Shown here: positions 17,351 to 25,139 of the stretch, piece after piece | Numbering within the stretch: the first letter of the stretch is position 1 | How the letters are laid out: each line of letters opens with the position of its first letter | Assembly (NCBI RefSeq): GCF_036655075.1 | Contig: NZ_JAVVQU010000003.1 | Location: 1 to 64,000, forward strand | Source of the DNA: Holtiella sp036655075 | GTDB taxonomy: Bacteria; Bacillota; Clostridia; Lachnospirales; Cellulosilyticaceae | Direction of reading: 5' to 3' | Length of the DNA stretch: 64,000 bases | Notes under the pieces: model-generated | Told to the model about the DNA's origin: nothing | The model's input: the letters and a program-made list of their open reading frames with translations, nothing else | Databases searched by the model: none | Program-made: the position numbers and the translations under genes

Positions 17351-17645
17351 GTATGAAATCAAATTACTTCCTAAAGCACATAGGGATGTAGATAATATTT
17401 ATGGATATATTGCTAAAAGTTTAATGGCACCTGAAACAGCTGGAAATATAATGTGTGAGATGGAAAATGCTATTTTTAGCCTTGAAGAATTTCCTTGTCG
17501 AGGTTCAGAGAGAAAGATTGGTGCATATGCTAATAAGGGATATAGGCAACTATTTATTAAGAATTTTACTATTGTCTATAGAATAGATGAGTCTAAGAAG
17601 TATGTGGTTATTGTTACTGTTAAATATACAGCGAGTCAGTTTTAG
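17343..17645 (+). CDS. Type II toxin, RelE/ParE family
   Basis: A 100-residue RelE/ParE-fold toxin (KYEIKLLPKAHRDVDNIYGY at the start; YRQLFIKNFTIVYRIDE near the end). RelE members cleave ribosome-bound mRNA and ParE members poison gyrase; sequence alone does not settle which. The start is TTG 17343, overlapping the antitoxin stop region by eight bases, which makes toxin synthesis depend on antitoxin translation. Confidence 0.9.
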   Translation: MDKYEIKLLPKAHRDVDNIYGYIAKSLMAPETAGNIMCEMENAIFSLEEFPCRGSERKIGAYANKGYRQLFIKNFTIVYRIDESKKYVVIVTVKYTASQF

Positions 17646-17835
17646 TAAAGTGAGAAACCTAGTGAGATGGGGGATTATACCCCCCCATACTTGATATATA
17701 ATTCAAACTTATACTCTATACCATGCATCCCCCGAGGTGCACACAAAACGCCTATAATTTTTATTTTAGATTACACTTTTTTTCTAAAATAGAGGTTGTA
17801 GGCCTTTGCTATATCAAAGGAAAGGAGGGCTTTAG

Positions 17836-17928
17836 ATGGTCAAAACATACCAAAAATGTGGTGGTGTTTTCTCGGCTTCATCCAATAGTCAGAAGTATTG
17901 TTCAGCAGAATGTCTAGAGCATGGATGA
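17836..17928 (+). pseudogene. Short zinc-ribbon-like ORF, probable remnant
   Basis: A 30-codon frame behind a strong GGAGGG site. It resembles the SNSQKYCSAEC zinc knuckle of phage-type proteins, but the expected first cysteine pair has only one Cys (TYQKCGG where CQKCG is usual), and the frame ends at the edge of the antisense integrase remnant. I treat it as a fragment. Confidence 0.35.
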
Positions 17929-18266
17929 GTATAGCTTTGAACTATGGGTTCCTTTAATAATCGTTGAATTTCATCTTGAGTGTAAGGGATTTTAATATTC
18001 TTCTCTAATTTGATGACAGGAAACTCTATTTCAATCTCAGCATATTTAGTGAAGGCAGTCAAAGATTTTAATCGTGTTTTAATACTGGTATTATTATTGC
18101 CTCTCTTCCTGAGATATAGAACAAAGTTATCAATATCACTCCCACACAACAGGTCAATAGTTTTATTGTCAGTAACCTCTAGAAACATTTTTGCAGTAGA
18201 GGTATAGTTGTATAAGGTAGCAGTGCTCAGACCTCGAACTTCACAATGAAGCAGCCATTTATCCCT
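17889..18266 (-). pseudogene. Truncated tyrosine recombinase/integrase
   Basis: Minus-strand frame open from 18266 to a stop at 17889. It encodes the SAM-like core-binding domain of a tyrosine recombinase: WLLHCEVRGLSTATLYNYTS, then DIDNFVLYLRKRGNNNTS, then the interdomain IPYTQDEIQRLLKEP. Homology ends near 17930 and is replaced by the antisense of the zinc-ribbon ORF; the catalytic R-H-R-Y domain is absent. An ATG at 18188 lies inside the domain, and upstream homology reaches the stop at 18267-18269, so the start is also damaged. It marks an old recombination junction. Confidence 0.7.
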
Positions 18267-18387
18267 TTACACGTAAGAAATTATTTTTATTTATATCCAT
18301 CACTGGGAATGGGCTAATAAACTATTATTACACCTATACTAAACAACTAATAAAAATTGCATTTTCAATAAAATCTTATGTAAAGAC

Positions 18388-18416
18388 TTGCAAACTATAG
18401 CTTCAACCTTTATGAT
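18388..18416 (+). promoter_or_regulatory. Promoter of the flavin reductase gene
   Basis: TTGCAA (18388-18393), 17 bases, TATGAT (18411-18416). Confidence 0.6.
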
Positions 18417-18462
18417 TAAATGAGCTTTGTCAAGCCAATACTAACATCAAGGAGGTGCACAA

Positions 18463-19230
18463 ATGGCGAAACAAAAATGGAAAGCTGGCAACATGGTTTA
18501 TCCGCTCCCTGTGGTTATGATTAGCTGTGGGACAGAAGAAAAGCCTAATATTGTAACAGTAGCATGGACAGGGACAATTTGTACCAATCCACCGATGACT
18601 TATATTTCACTTAGACCTTCTCGTTATTCTTATAACCTAATTGCAGAAAGTGGCTATTTTGTTATCAACTTGACGACACGAGATTTAACTTATGCAACAG
18701 ACTTCTGTGGGGTAAGATCAGGTCGTGATGTAGATAAGTTTAAGGAGATGGCATTAACCCCGAACTACGACAATGAAGGTCAGGTGCCAATGATTGAGGA
18801 GAGCCCTGTAAACATTGTGTGTAAAGTGCGTGAAATTAAGCAGTTAGGTTCTCACGATTTATTTATCGCAGATGTCTTAGAAGTTTATGTGGATGATGCT
18901 TTTATGGATGAAAAAGGAAAGTTCCACTTAAATGATACCGATTTAGTAGCCTATTCTCATGGAACCTACTTAACTTTAGGAGATACTCTAGGTACCTTTG
19001 GCTATTCAGTGATGAAGCCTAAAAAAGGGGATAAGCAGGTTGCTCAGTTACCTCAGCCACAAGAAAAAGAAGGACAATCCTTAGCAAAACATCAAGGGGA
19101 ACAAAAGTGTAAGCCTCAGGAGAAATCTCCAAAAGCAAAGACTTTTAAAAATAAGAAGAAAACTAATCATAATCAGAAATCAGCAGCCCCAAAAGCTGTC
19201 AGCAAAAAAGCACCATCTAGGAAAAAATAA
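18463..19230 (+). CDS. Flavin reductase family protein with basic tail
   Basis: A 255-residue protein. Residues 1-185 are an FMN-binding split-barrel flavin reductase domain (opening MVYPLPVVMISCGTEEKPNI; later FVINLTTRDLTYATDFCGV). Proteins of this fold use FMN in NAD(P)H-linked redox reactions in the cytoplasm. Residues about 186-255 form a Lys/Gln-rich disordered tail (KTFKNKKKTNHNQKSAA) that the family normally lacks and that could bind nucleic acid or membrane. The stop codon lies inside the terminator hairpin at 19204-19250. Confidence 0.87.
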   Translation: MAKQKWKAGNMVYPLPVVMISCGTEEKPNIVTVAWTGTICTNPPMTYISLRPSRYSYNLIAESGYFVINLTTRDLTYATDFCGVRSGRDVDKFKEMALTPNYDNEGQVPMIEESPVNIVCKVREIKQLGSHDLFIADVLEVYVDDAFMDEKGKFHLNDTDLVAYSHGTYLTLGDTLGTFGYSVMKPKKGDKQVAQLPQPQEKEGQSLAKHQGEQKCKPQEKSPKAKTFKNKKKTNHNQKSAAPKAVSKKAPSRKK

Positions 19231-19250
19231 TTCCTAGATGGTGCTTTTTT
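19204..19250. terminator. Shared bidirectional terminator overlapping two gene ends
   Basis: Perfect 20-bp arms (19204-19223 and 19231-19250, core GCACCATCTAGGAA), with A- and T-runs at the outer ends, so it works on both strands. The left arm encodes the last codons of the flavin reductase; the right arm includes the last codons of the convergent DUF4397 gene. Confidence 0.93.
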
Positions 19251-19911
19251 GTTCGAAGTCTAACTTGAGATAAGAATACCCATCAATACTTAAAATGGGT
19301 TTATAAGGAAAGGATACAGTCCCTTCGCCTACAAAAAAGATAGAGTATAGCCTACCAGGCTTGAGCTTTTGCCCAGCGCAGCTGGCAAGAGGAGGTGGAA
19401 GTTCTACTTCATCTGTAAAAGTTTCTGGTGTAGAACCTATGTGTAGTGTATAGGTATTGGGTTCTTGCACGAGATAAGAAGAGGCTTGGCCGTAGCGAAT
19501 ATTTTTGATGGGAAGAGGTGTGTCATCGATAGACAAGTTTAAGTTACCTTCAAACCTAGAAAAGTGCAGAAGGCGGAGTGCTAAATGCGTACCTTCAAGC
19601 TTTTTCTTACTTTCTTCTAAACAAAAAATATGAAAGGTTTCAGGTTCCATATATTTATGCCCAAGCACACCGGTATAAAGTTGGTAACGTTGTAGATTAA
19701 TTTTCTTTTCATAAAGTGATTCGTGCTGATGATGATAAGTAATTTTAATCACATGTTTACCTGAAGAGATGGGATAATACTTGGTGAAATCTTCGTAGAG
19801 TAAGTAGTTGTAAATTTGTTCATCATCTAGATAGACATCGAAGGCATCTTTGGTAGGCCTTGCATTGAAGAGGCGAAAATAGCAAAGTGCATTGTTTTTA
19901 GAATTAGGCAT
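19234..19911 (-). CDS. DUF4397 domain-containing protein
   Basis: A 225-residue protein with the DUF4397 pattern repeated twice: RLFNARPTKDAFDVYLDDEQ near the start and RLLHFSRFEGNLNLSIDDTP near residue 113, each followed by a beta-sandwich strand set. Function is unknown for the family, which is often exported or surface-bound; this copy has no signal peptide. It converges on the flavin reductase gene and shares its terminator. Confidence 0.8.
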   Translation of the reverse strand: MPNSKNNALCYFRLFNARPTKDAFDVYLDDEQIYNYLLYEDFTKYYPISSGKHVIKITYHHQHESLYEKKINLQRYQLYTGVLGHKYMEPETFHIFCLEESKKKLEGTHLALRLLHFSRFEGNLNLSIDDTPLPIKNIRYGQASSYLVQEPNTYTLHIGSTPETFTDEVELPPPLASCAGQKLKPGRLYSIFFVGEGTVSFPYKPILSIDGYSYLKLDFEQKSTI

Positions 19912-20140
19912 ACAGTACCCCTCGTAAAAAAGTTCTTATTAGTATGTATATGAGAGCAGAGGGCAAAGCATAACTGGATCTAAAATGAATCATTATAGAG
20001 TAAAGCATGTATATTGAAAGTTTTCTGACATATATAAAATATAAATGATGAAATTACTTAATAGGTGGCTGAATAATCTGTCTTTTGAAAAAGGAATATG
20101 TTAAAATGAAGACAAATAAGACTGAATTTTGGTGAATAGA

Positions 20141-21262
20141 ATGAATAAGACTAAACTCTCAAACTTATTGAAGGAAGAAGAAAGCTTTAAACTAGATTTT
20201 AAACTCAAACTTTCTCTCGAAGTGGATTCAGACAAAAAGGAATTTGTAAAAGATGTCATTGCTATGGCCAACACAGAAGGTGGTAGAGGATACATTGTAT
20301 TTGGTGTAGAAGATAAGACCAAACGCATTATAGGACTGACAGATGTCCCTGTAGATATTGAAGAACGTATTCAGCAGATTATTACTTACAGAAGTGTACC
20401 GCCTGTTCCGGTAAGTTTTGAAGTACTGGAGTATAAGCAAAAGCAAGTAGGCATTTTAACCATTTATAAAAGTCGTCAAGTTCCCCATCAAATGAGACAA
20501 AATGGTGCTTTTTACTTAAGAAGAGGTTCTACAACAGATGTGGCTACAAGACATGAACTGGCTCAGATGTTACAAGCCCAAGGCATATTAAGCTTTGAGC
20601 AAGTACCTTGCTATGCAGCTACACTAGAGGATTTAGATTTTAATCATATTGGCTATGCACTAAAAAACTTTGAAGCAAGATCGCTGCAACAGGTACATAT
20701 GCTGAAAGCACTTGGTATTTTAAGCGATTTAGATGATGAAAAGAAGTTATGCCCCACTTGTGGTGGTCTGTTGTTATTTGGAAAGTTACCCCAAATATTT
20801 ATTCCTCAGGCTTTACTACAGGTGGATTACCTAGGGCGTATAATGAGGGTTACAGGTAATATTTCAGAGATGATTAAGAGCTTTGAAGAACAAGTGAAGC
20901 CACTGCTACCACCCCAGTATCCTTTTGAAGCCTTGCAGGAGGTAGTAGCCAATGCCATTATACACAGGGATTATTGGAATACTTGTTTATACACACGTAT
21001 AGAAATAAAGCCGGAGTCTATTATCGTTATTAATCCGAGACAGTATCAATATGCTTTTAATGAAAATTTACGTGTGCACACCAACCCCTGGTTGTATTCA
21101 AGACTTCTTCTTATGCAACAAGAGGAAGCACTTCATGTGGGGATTGGACTTGGTAAAGTAGAGGCACTATTTGGAGAGAATAACCAAAATAATTTTAAAA
21201 TGAATCTAGAAAAGGGTTTGTTCCAAGTGCAACTACCAGGAACAAGTTATCCCTATCAATAG
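20141..21262 (+). CDS. AlbA/Schlafen-domain ATP-binding protein (COG2865 type)
   Basis: A DNA-binding, putative transcriptional regulator of 373 residues. The N-terminal AlbA_2 domain is clear (ESFKLDFKLKLS, then AMANTEGGRGYIVFGVED and QNGAFYLRRGSTT), followed by a C-terminal ATPase-like region (LQEVVANAIIHRDYW). I start it at ATG 20141; a TTG at 20129 would add four residues. The ribosome site is weak. Members occur as free regulators and in mobile or defence loci; here it sits just upstream of the hydrogenase-sensing genes with a 25-base gap to the next, so co-transcription is possible. Confidence 0.85.
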   Translation: MNKTKLSNLLKEEESFKLDFKLKLSLEVDSDKKEFVKDVIAMANTEGGRGYIVFGVEDKTKRIIGLTDVPVDIEERIQQIITYRSVPPVPVSFEVLEYKQKQVGILTIYKSRQVPHQMRQNGAFYLRRGSTTDVATRHELAQMLQAQGILSFEQVPCYAATLEDLDFNHIGYALKNFEARSLQQVHMLKALGILSDLDDEKKLCPTCGGLLLFGKLPQIFIPQALLQVDYLGRIMRVTGNISEMIKSFEEQVKPLLPPQYPFEALQEVVANAIIHRDYWNTCLYTRIEIKPESIIVINPRQYQYAFNENLRVHTNPWLYSRLLLMQQEEALHVGIGLGKVEALFGENNQNNFKMNLEKGLFQVQLPGTSYPYQ

Positions 21263-21287
21263 AAAGAATATAGAGGAGGATGCCTAA

Positions 21288-21638
21288 ATGGAAATTAAAG
21301 AAGTTCAAGCCATTTTAGATGCAAAAGTATGTATAGGAGAAGAACAGTTAGAAGCTAATGTGCATGCAGCATGTGGATGTGACTTGATGAGTGATGTCCT
21401 TGCCTTTGCTAAGGAAAAAGTACTCCTTTTAACTGGACTTGTTAATCCACAGGTTATCCGTACTGCAGAGATGTTAGATATTAAAGCAATTGTATTTGTA
21501 AGAGGGAAGTCACCTACAGAAGATATGATTACACTCGCTAAGCAAAAGCATATTGTACTTTTGTCTACTCACTATCCGCTTTATTTAGCCTGTGGCAAGC
21601 TTTATGAAAAGGGATTAGGCGGTGGAGGCGAAGCATAG
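21288..21638 (+). CDS. DRTGG-domain protein of the hydrogenase locus (first copy)
   Basis: A 116-residue single-domain protein. The DRTGG fold occupies most of it (AKEKVLLLTGLVNPQVIRTA; then AIVFVRGKSPTEDMI). DRTGG is a small ligand-binding domain usually attached to CBS or PTA proteins. In clostridia and Thermotoga stand-alone copies sit with HydS-like hydrogenases, as here. It starts behind AGGAGGA and ends overlapping the beginning of the next frame. Confidence 0.88.
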   Translation: MEIKEVQAILDAKVCIGEEQLEANVHAACGCDLMSDVLAFAKEKVLLLTGLVNPQVIRTAEMLDIKAIVFVRGKSPTEDMITLAKQKHIVLLSTHYPLYLACGKLYEKGLGGGGEA

Positions 21639-21639
21639 C

Positions 21640-22053
21640 ATGAATTTATTCTTTAAGGTAGATGGTGATGATTTTTTGCTAGCAGGGGAGGCTTCTGGAA
21701 AGGTCAAAAATATTCTTAAAAAATTAGGAATAGAAAGTAGTATTGTTCGTAAAATTGCCATTGCTATGTATGAGGCAGAGATGAATATGGTCATCCATGC
21801 TCATGGTGGCTGTATTTATGTAGATATTTTGCCAGATAAGATAGATGTTGTTTTAGAAGACCAAGGACCGGGTATTCCTGATATTGATTTAGCCATGAAA
21901 GAAGGTTATTCTACCGCATCGCATGAAATACGTGAATTAGGATTTGGTGCAGGAATGGGACTTCCAAATATGAAAAAATATAGCGATGCATTCAAGATTA
22001 CATCTATAGTAGGTCAAGGAACAAAAGTACAGCTAACCGTATTTTTAAAATAG
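21640..22053 (+). CDS. RsbW-like ATP-binding protein (anti-sigma factor/serine kinase type)
   Basis: A 137-residue HATPase_c_2 protein: N box EAEMNMVIHAHGG (about 47-59), the G1-type DQGPGIPD (about 79-86), and GFGAGMGLPNMKKYSD. These resemble anti-sigma factors that bind ATP and phosphorylate a partner. I start it at ATG 21640 because GGTGGAGG lies ahead and it just follows the upstream stop; a GTG at 21622 is possible. It lies in the sensory-hydrogenase cluster, so it is a plausible signal transmitter. Confidence 0.88.
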   Translation: MNLFFKVDGDDFLLAGEASGKVKNILKKLGIESSIVRKIAIAMYEAEMNMVIHAHGGCIYVDILPDKIDVVLEDQGPGIPDIDLAMKEGYSTASHEIRELGFGAGMGLPNMKKYSDAFKITSIVGQGTKVQLTVFLK

Positions 22054-22072
22054 GAAGTAGGTGAAGCCTATC

Positions 22073-23374
22073 ATGTACAGCCATTCTGTAGCACTCGAGA
22101 GCGAAAAGTGTATAGGATGTACAGATTGTATTAAGCGATGTCCAACAGAGGCTATTCGAGTACGAGATTCTAAGGCGAAAATCATAAAAGATAGATGTAT
22201 TGATTGTGGGAATTGTATTGCAGTATGTAGAAATGGTGCTAAAAAGGCAGTCATGGATAACTTTTCTATGATTTATAAATATCCTTATCGTGTGGCATTG
22301 CCTGCTCCAAGTTTATATGCACAGTTTTCTAAAGGAGAAAGTGTAGAGGATATTTTGGCCAGTATGTATGCCATTGGCTTTACAGATGTATTTGAAGTAA
22401 GTCAAGCTGCAGAATATATTGCAGCCTATACGAGAAAGTATATGCAACAGGATCGTATCTATCCTGTTATTTCTTCTGCCTGTCCAGTGATTGTACGACT
22501 GATTCAAAGAAGATTCCCAGCTCTTATTGACCACATTTTGCCCATCATGTCACCTATGGAACTGGCGGCTAGATATGTGAAAACTTCTTATGGGACCAAA
22601 GGGATAGAGGAAGATCAAGTCGGTGTGTTTTTTATTTCGCCTTGTCCAGCTAAAGCAACAGATATTCATAAACCTAAAGGACTTGAAAGGTCCTATGTAG
22701 ATGGGGCTTTTTCTATGCAAGAAATTTATTTAAAGGTGGTGCATGATATGCAGCATCCGACTAAACAAATTAAGCGCAAACCTACACCAGGAGGAATGAG
22801 TTGGGCTACAAGAAATGGTGGGATTGGGGATATAGGAATTGATAATCATATTGCGGTAGATGGGATAGAACGGGTCATTGATGTGTTAGAGAAAGTAGAA
22901 GATGGTACACTGTCTAAAATTCACTATGTTGAAGCCTTAGCATGTACAGGTGGATGTTTGGGAGGGGCTTTGACTATAGAAAACCCTTTTGTGAGTCGGC
23001 ATACACTTAAAAAACTTATTGAAGTGGAAGAAAAAGTGGCACATACATCTAATCCAGAACCCCCGAATACATTGATGGAGCGTATTCCCTATAACTACAA
23101 TGTGTCTATTGTGCCTAAACCTGTCTTTTCACTAGACGAAGATATTGGAACGGCTATTGAAATGATGGAAAAAATTGAAACATTGTATAGTAAACTACCT
23201 CAAATAGATTGTGGTTCTTGTGGAGCACCTACATGTAGATGTTTTGCGGAGGATGTGGTGAAGGGTTATGCCCATGTAGAGGATTGCGTCTTTATGCTGA
23301 GAAAAAGGATTAAGGAATTATCAGAAGCTATGTTTGAACTTACACAAAAAATATTACCGACAACAAAAGACTAG
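22073..23374 (+). CDS. Putative sensory [FeFe]-hydrogenase (HydS-like, group D)
   Basis: A 433-residue iron-sulfur protein. Two 4Fe-4S motifs open it (CIGCTDCIKRCP and CIDCGNCIAVC). An H-cluster-type domain follows with altered signatures: SSACPVI instead of TSCCP, SPCPAK instead of MPCxxK, and ACTGGCLGG. The four cluster-ligand cysteines are kept but the proton-transfer cysteine is Ala, as known for HydS-type sensory enzymes. A C-terminal Fe-S motif follows (CGSCGAPTCRCFAED, then HVEDCVF); no PAS domain is visible. Start ATG 22073 fits AGGTG; GTG 22061 lies too close to any ribosome site. Very poor catalysis and a redox or H2-sensing role are inferred. Confidence 0.9.
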   Translation: MYSHSVALESEKCIGCTDCIKRCPTEAIRVRDSKAKIIKDRCIDCGNCIAVCRNGAKKAVMDNFSMIYKYPYRVALPAPSLYAQFSKGESVEDILASMYAIGFTDVFEVSQAAEYIAAYTRKYMQQDRIYPVISSACPVIVRLIQRRFPALIDHILPIMSPMELAARYVKTSYGTKGIEEDQVGVFFISPCPAKATDIHKPKGLERSYVDGAFSMQEIYLKVVHDMQHPTKQIKRKPTPGGMSWATRNGGIGDIGIDNHIAVDGIERVIDVLEKVEDGTLSKIHYVEALACTGGCLGGALTIENPFVSRHTLKKLIEVEEKVAHTSNPEPPNTLMERIPYNYNVSIVPKPVFSLDEDIGTAIEMMEKIETLYSKLPQIDCGSCGAPTCRCFAEDVVKGYAHVEDCVFMLRKRIKELSEAMFELTQKILPTTKD

Positions 23375-23385
23375 GAGGAAATCAC

Positions 23386-23730
23386 ATGACAGTTAAAGAA
23401 CTGGCAAAACAGTACCCACTCACTGTGCTGAGTGAGGAAGGATTAGATAACGTGGTAGAGGGGGGGTATGCTGGCGATTTGTTAAGTTTTGTTATGGCCC
23501 ATGCCAAAGAACATATGGTTTGGCTTACTATACAAGGCCATATTAATAGTGTGGCAGTAGCCAGCTTAGTCGGCGTATCTGCTATTATTCTCACGGAAAA
23601 AAGTATGCCTACACCGGATATGTTGGAAAAGGCGAAAGAAAATGCTATTCCCATTTTGACAACACCTCTTACAAGCTTTAACTTGGCCTATTTGTTAGGT
23701 CGAGATGGCATGTTGGGAGGGGAAGGATGA
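23386..23730 (+). CDS. DRTGG-domain protein of the hydrogenase locus (second copy)
   Basis: A 114-residue DRTGG-type protein (MVWLTIQGHINSVAVASLVG; later SAIILTEKSMPTPDMLEKAK) related to the copy at 21288 but clearly diverged. It starts behind AGGAGG and overlaps the PHP gene by four bases (ATGA). Two DRTGG copies flanking HydS are the usual arrangement in these clusters. Confidence 0.87.
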   Translation: MTVKELAKQYPLTVLSEEGLDNVVEGGYAGDLLSFVMAHAKEHMVWLTIQGHINSVAVASLVGVSAIILTEKSMPTPDMLEKAKENAIPILTTPLTSFNLAYLLGRDGMLGGEG

Positions 23731-24431
23731 AAGTAAGCTATGACTTTCATATTCATACCGCGGCATCGCCTTGTGGAGATGAACAAATGACACCGAATAA
23801 TATTATTAATCTATGTCAGTTGCTAGGTAAGCAAATGATTGCTATTACAGACCATAATACCTGCTGTAACTGCCAAGCGGTGATGTCACTTGGCGCGGAT
23901 AAAGGGATTTGGGTATTACCAGGCATGGAAATAGAGTGTATGGAGGAATTTCATGTCATTGCCCTATTTCCTACACTAGAAAGTGCTTGTGAGGTAGAAA
24001 AAGAGGTGCATGCTCATATGCCAGATTTGAAAAATCGTGTGAGCATTTTTGGAAATCAGTGGGTGATGAATGCCAGAGATGAGATTGTTGGGGAAGTTGA
24101 ACGGATACTTTTGACAGCGACTGGACTTTCTATTTATGACCTATGCCCCTTAGTACGTGCGTATGGTGGGGTCATTTATCCAGCGCATATTGATAGAACA
24201 TCTTATAGCATTATTTCCAATCTAGGATTGGTTCCTGAAGATTTAGGCTTTCAAATCATTGAAGTTTCAAAATCAGCAAACATAGATGATTATGCACCAG
24301 GGTATCCAGGCGTACGGATTGTATCAAGCTCGGATGCCCACTATTTAGAACAACTTTGTGAAAAAGAATTTTTTCTAGAGCTGCCAGATATAAGCTTAAC
24401 AACATTGTGGAGAGCGTTAAAGAAATGTTGA
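23727..24431 (+). CDS. PHP-domain metal-dependent phosphoesterase
   Basis: A 234-residue PHP protein with metal-binding residues in YDFHIHTAASPCGDEQMTP (5-23), ITDHNTCCNC (about 39-48), PGMEIECMEEFHV (about 70-82), YPAHIDR and SSDAHYLE. It resembles the TrpH-like phosphoesterases that act on nucleotides or small phosphates. It is coupled to the DRTGG gene and ends the sensory block; its substrate may be a signal nucleotide (inference). Confidence 0.88.
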   Translation: MKVSYDFHIHTAASPCGDEQMTPNNIINLCQLLGKQMIAITDHNTCCNCQAVMSLGADKGIWVLPGMEIECMEEFHVIALFPTLESACEVEKEVHAHMPDLKNRVSIFGNQWVMNARDEIVGEVERILLTATGLSIYDLCPLVRAYGGVIYPAHIDRTSYSIISNLGLVPEDLGFQIIEVSKSANIDDYAPGYPGVRIVSSSDAHYLEQLCEKEFFLELPDISLTTLWRALKKC

Positions 24432-24477
24432 ATAAAAATTTTAAATCTACAAAATAGTTAACTTAAATTACAAAATG

Positions 24478-24506
24478 TTGACAATGCTACAATGTTGTGG
24501 TATTTT
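24478..24506 (+). promoter_or_regulatory. Promoter of the hydrogenase operon
   Basis: TTGACA (24478-24483), 17 bases, TATTTT (24501-24506), with the first gene 110 bases downstream. It implies that hydC-hydB-hydA can be transcribed apart from the sensory block. Confidence 0.7.
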
Positions 24507-24537
24507 CATAAATATGATGTAAAATTTTTTAGACTAC

Positions 24538-24555
24538 TTGTTAACTTTTTAACGT
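24538..24555. promoter_or_regulatory. Rex-like redox operator upstream of the hydrogenase genes
   Basis: TTGTTAACTTTTTAACGT matches 12 of 14 fixed positions of the published clostridial Rex box TTGTTAA-N4-TTAACAA. It lies about 30 bases beyond the -10, where a bound repressor would block transcription. Rex senses NADH/NAD ratio, the substrate pair of the hydrogenase encoded next. The Rex gene is not in this window. Confidence 0.6.
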
Positions 24556-24616
24556 ATGCTTGAAAAGGAATAACCACATGAAGTTAAAAGTAACAAAAGT
24601 GTGAGGAGGAAAAGAG

Positions 24617-25111
24617 ATGTCATGTGAAAGATGTAACAATCCGCTTGCAAGGGAAATGTATGCAGAATTAGAAGTTTTTATTGATGCCCTACCAGAAAAA
24701 CGAGGTGCATTGATTTCTGTACTTCATAAGGCACAAGCTATTTTTGGATATCTACCTAAGGAAGTTCAAGAATTTGTAGGTCAAAAGCTAGGGGTTTCAG
24801 CAGCACAAGTTTATGGTGTAGTAAGTTTTTATTCTTTCTTTACAATGGAGCCGAAAGGGAAATACCCTATTTCAGTTTGTTTAGGAACAGCTTGTTATGT
24901 AAGAGGTGCAGATCGTGTATTAGATGCTTTTAAAAGTGAACTAGGTATCGAGGTTGGACAAACAACAGAAGATGGTAAGTTTTCTTTAGACGCCTTACGA
25001 TGTGTAGGTGCATGTGGGTTAGCACCTGTTGTCATGATAGGGGATAAAGTCTATGGACGTATTAACACAGCTGAACAAGTAAAAGAAATTATTGCAGAAT
25101 ACCAAGATTAG
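24617..25111 (+). CDS. hydC: Bifurcating [FeFe]-hydrogenase subunit HydC (NuoE-like)
   Basis: A 164-residue thioredoxin-like [2Fe-2S] protein of the NuoE family. The four cluster cysteines are in SVCLGTACYVRG and LRCVGACGLAPV (about 94-140). Its N-terminus (MSCERCNNPL) carries an extra CxxC. In the trimeric HydABC enzyme this subunit takes part in electron transfer with the flavin subunit. It starts behind GAGGAGG and is the first gene of the hydrogenase operon. Confidence 0.92.
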   Translation: MSCERCNNPLAREMYAELEVFIDALPEKRGALISVLHKAQAIFGYLPKEVQEFVGQKLGVSAAQVYGVVSFYSFFTMEPKGKYPISVCLGTACYVRGADRVLDAFKSELGIEVGQTTEDGKFSLDALRCVGACGLAPVVMIGDKVYGRINTAEQVKEIIAEYQD

Positions 25112-25139
25112 GACTGCGAATAAATAAGGAGGGTAAGCT

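Larger units (their letters stand above)
17646..18462. other. Degraded mobile-element region
   Basis: About 800 bases without an intact gene. Left to right: a GGGGGATTATACCCCCCC hairpin near 17670, AT-rich DNA, the zinc-ribbon scrap, the broken integrase, then AT-rich non-coding DNA carrying the promoter of the flavin reductase gene. I found no clear att repeats. Confidence 0.5.

Noticed and set aside
17723..17917. 64-codon ORF over the zinc-ribbon scrap
   Set aside because: It is out of frame with the zinc knuckle, has no ribosome site and its protein resembles nothing.
323..18188. Genomic island bounded by the two integrase scraps
   Set aside because: Core genes (pyrE, helicase, plsC) lie between them, the scraps come from different recombinases and no flanking repeats are visible.
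24455..24472. Second Rex-like site (AGTTAACTTAAATTA)
   Set aside because: Only the left half fits the Rex box; the right half does not.
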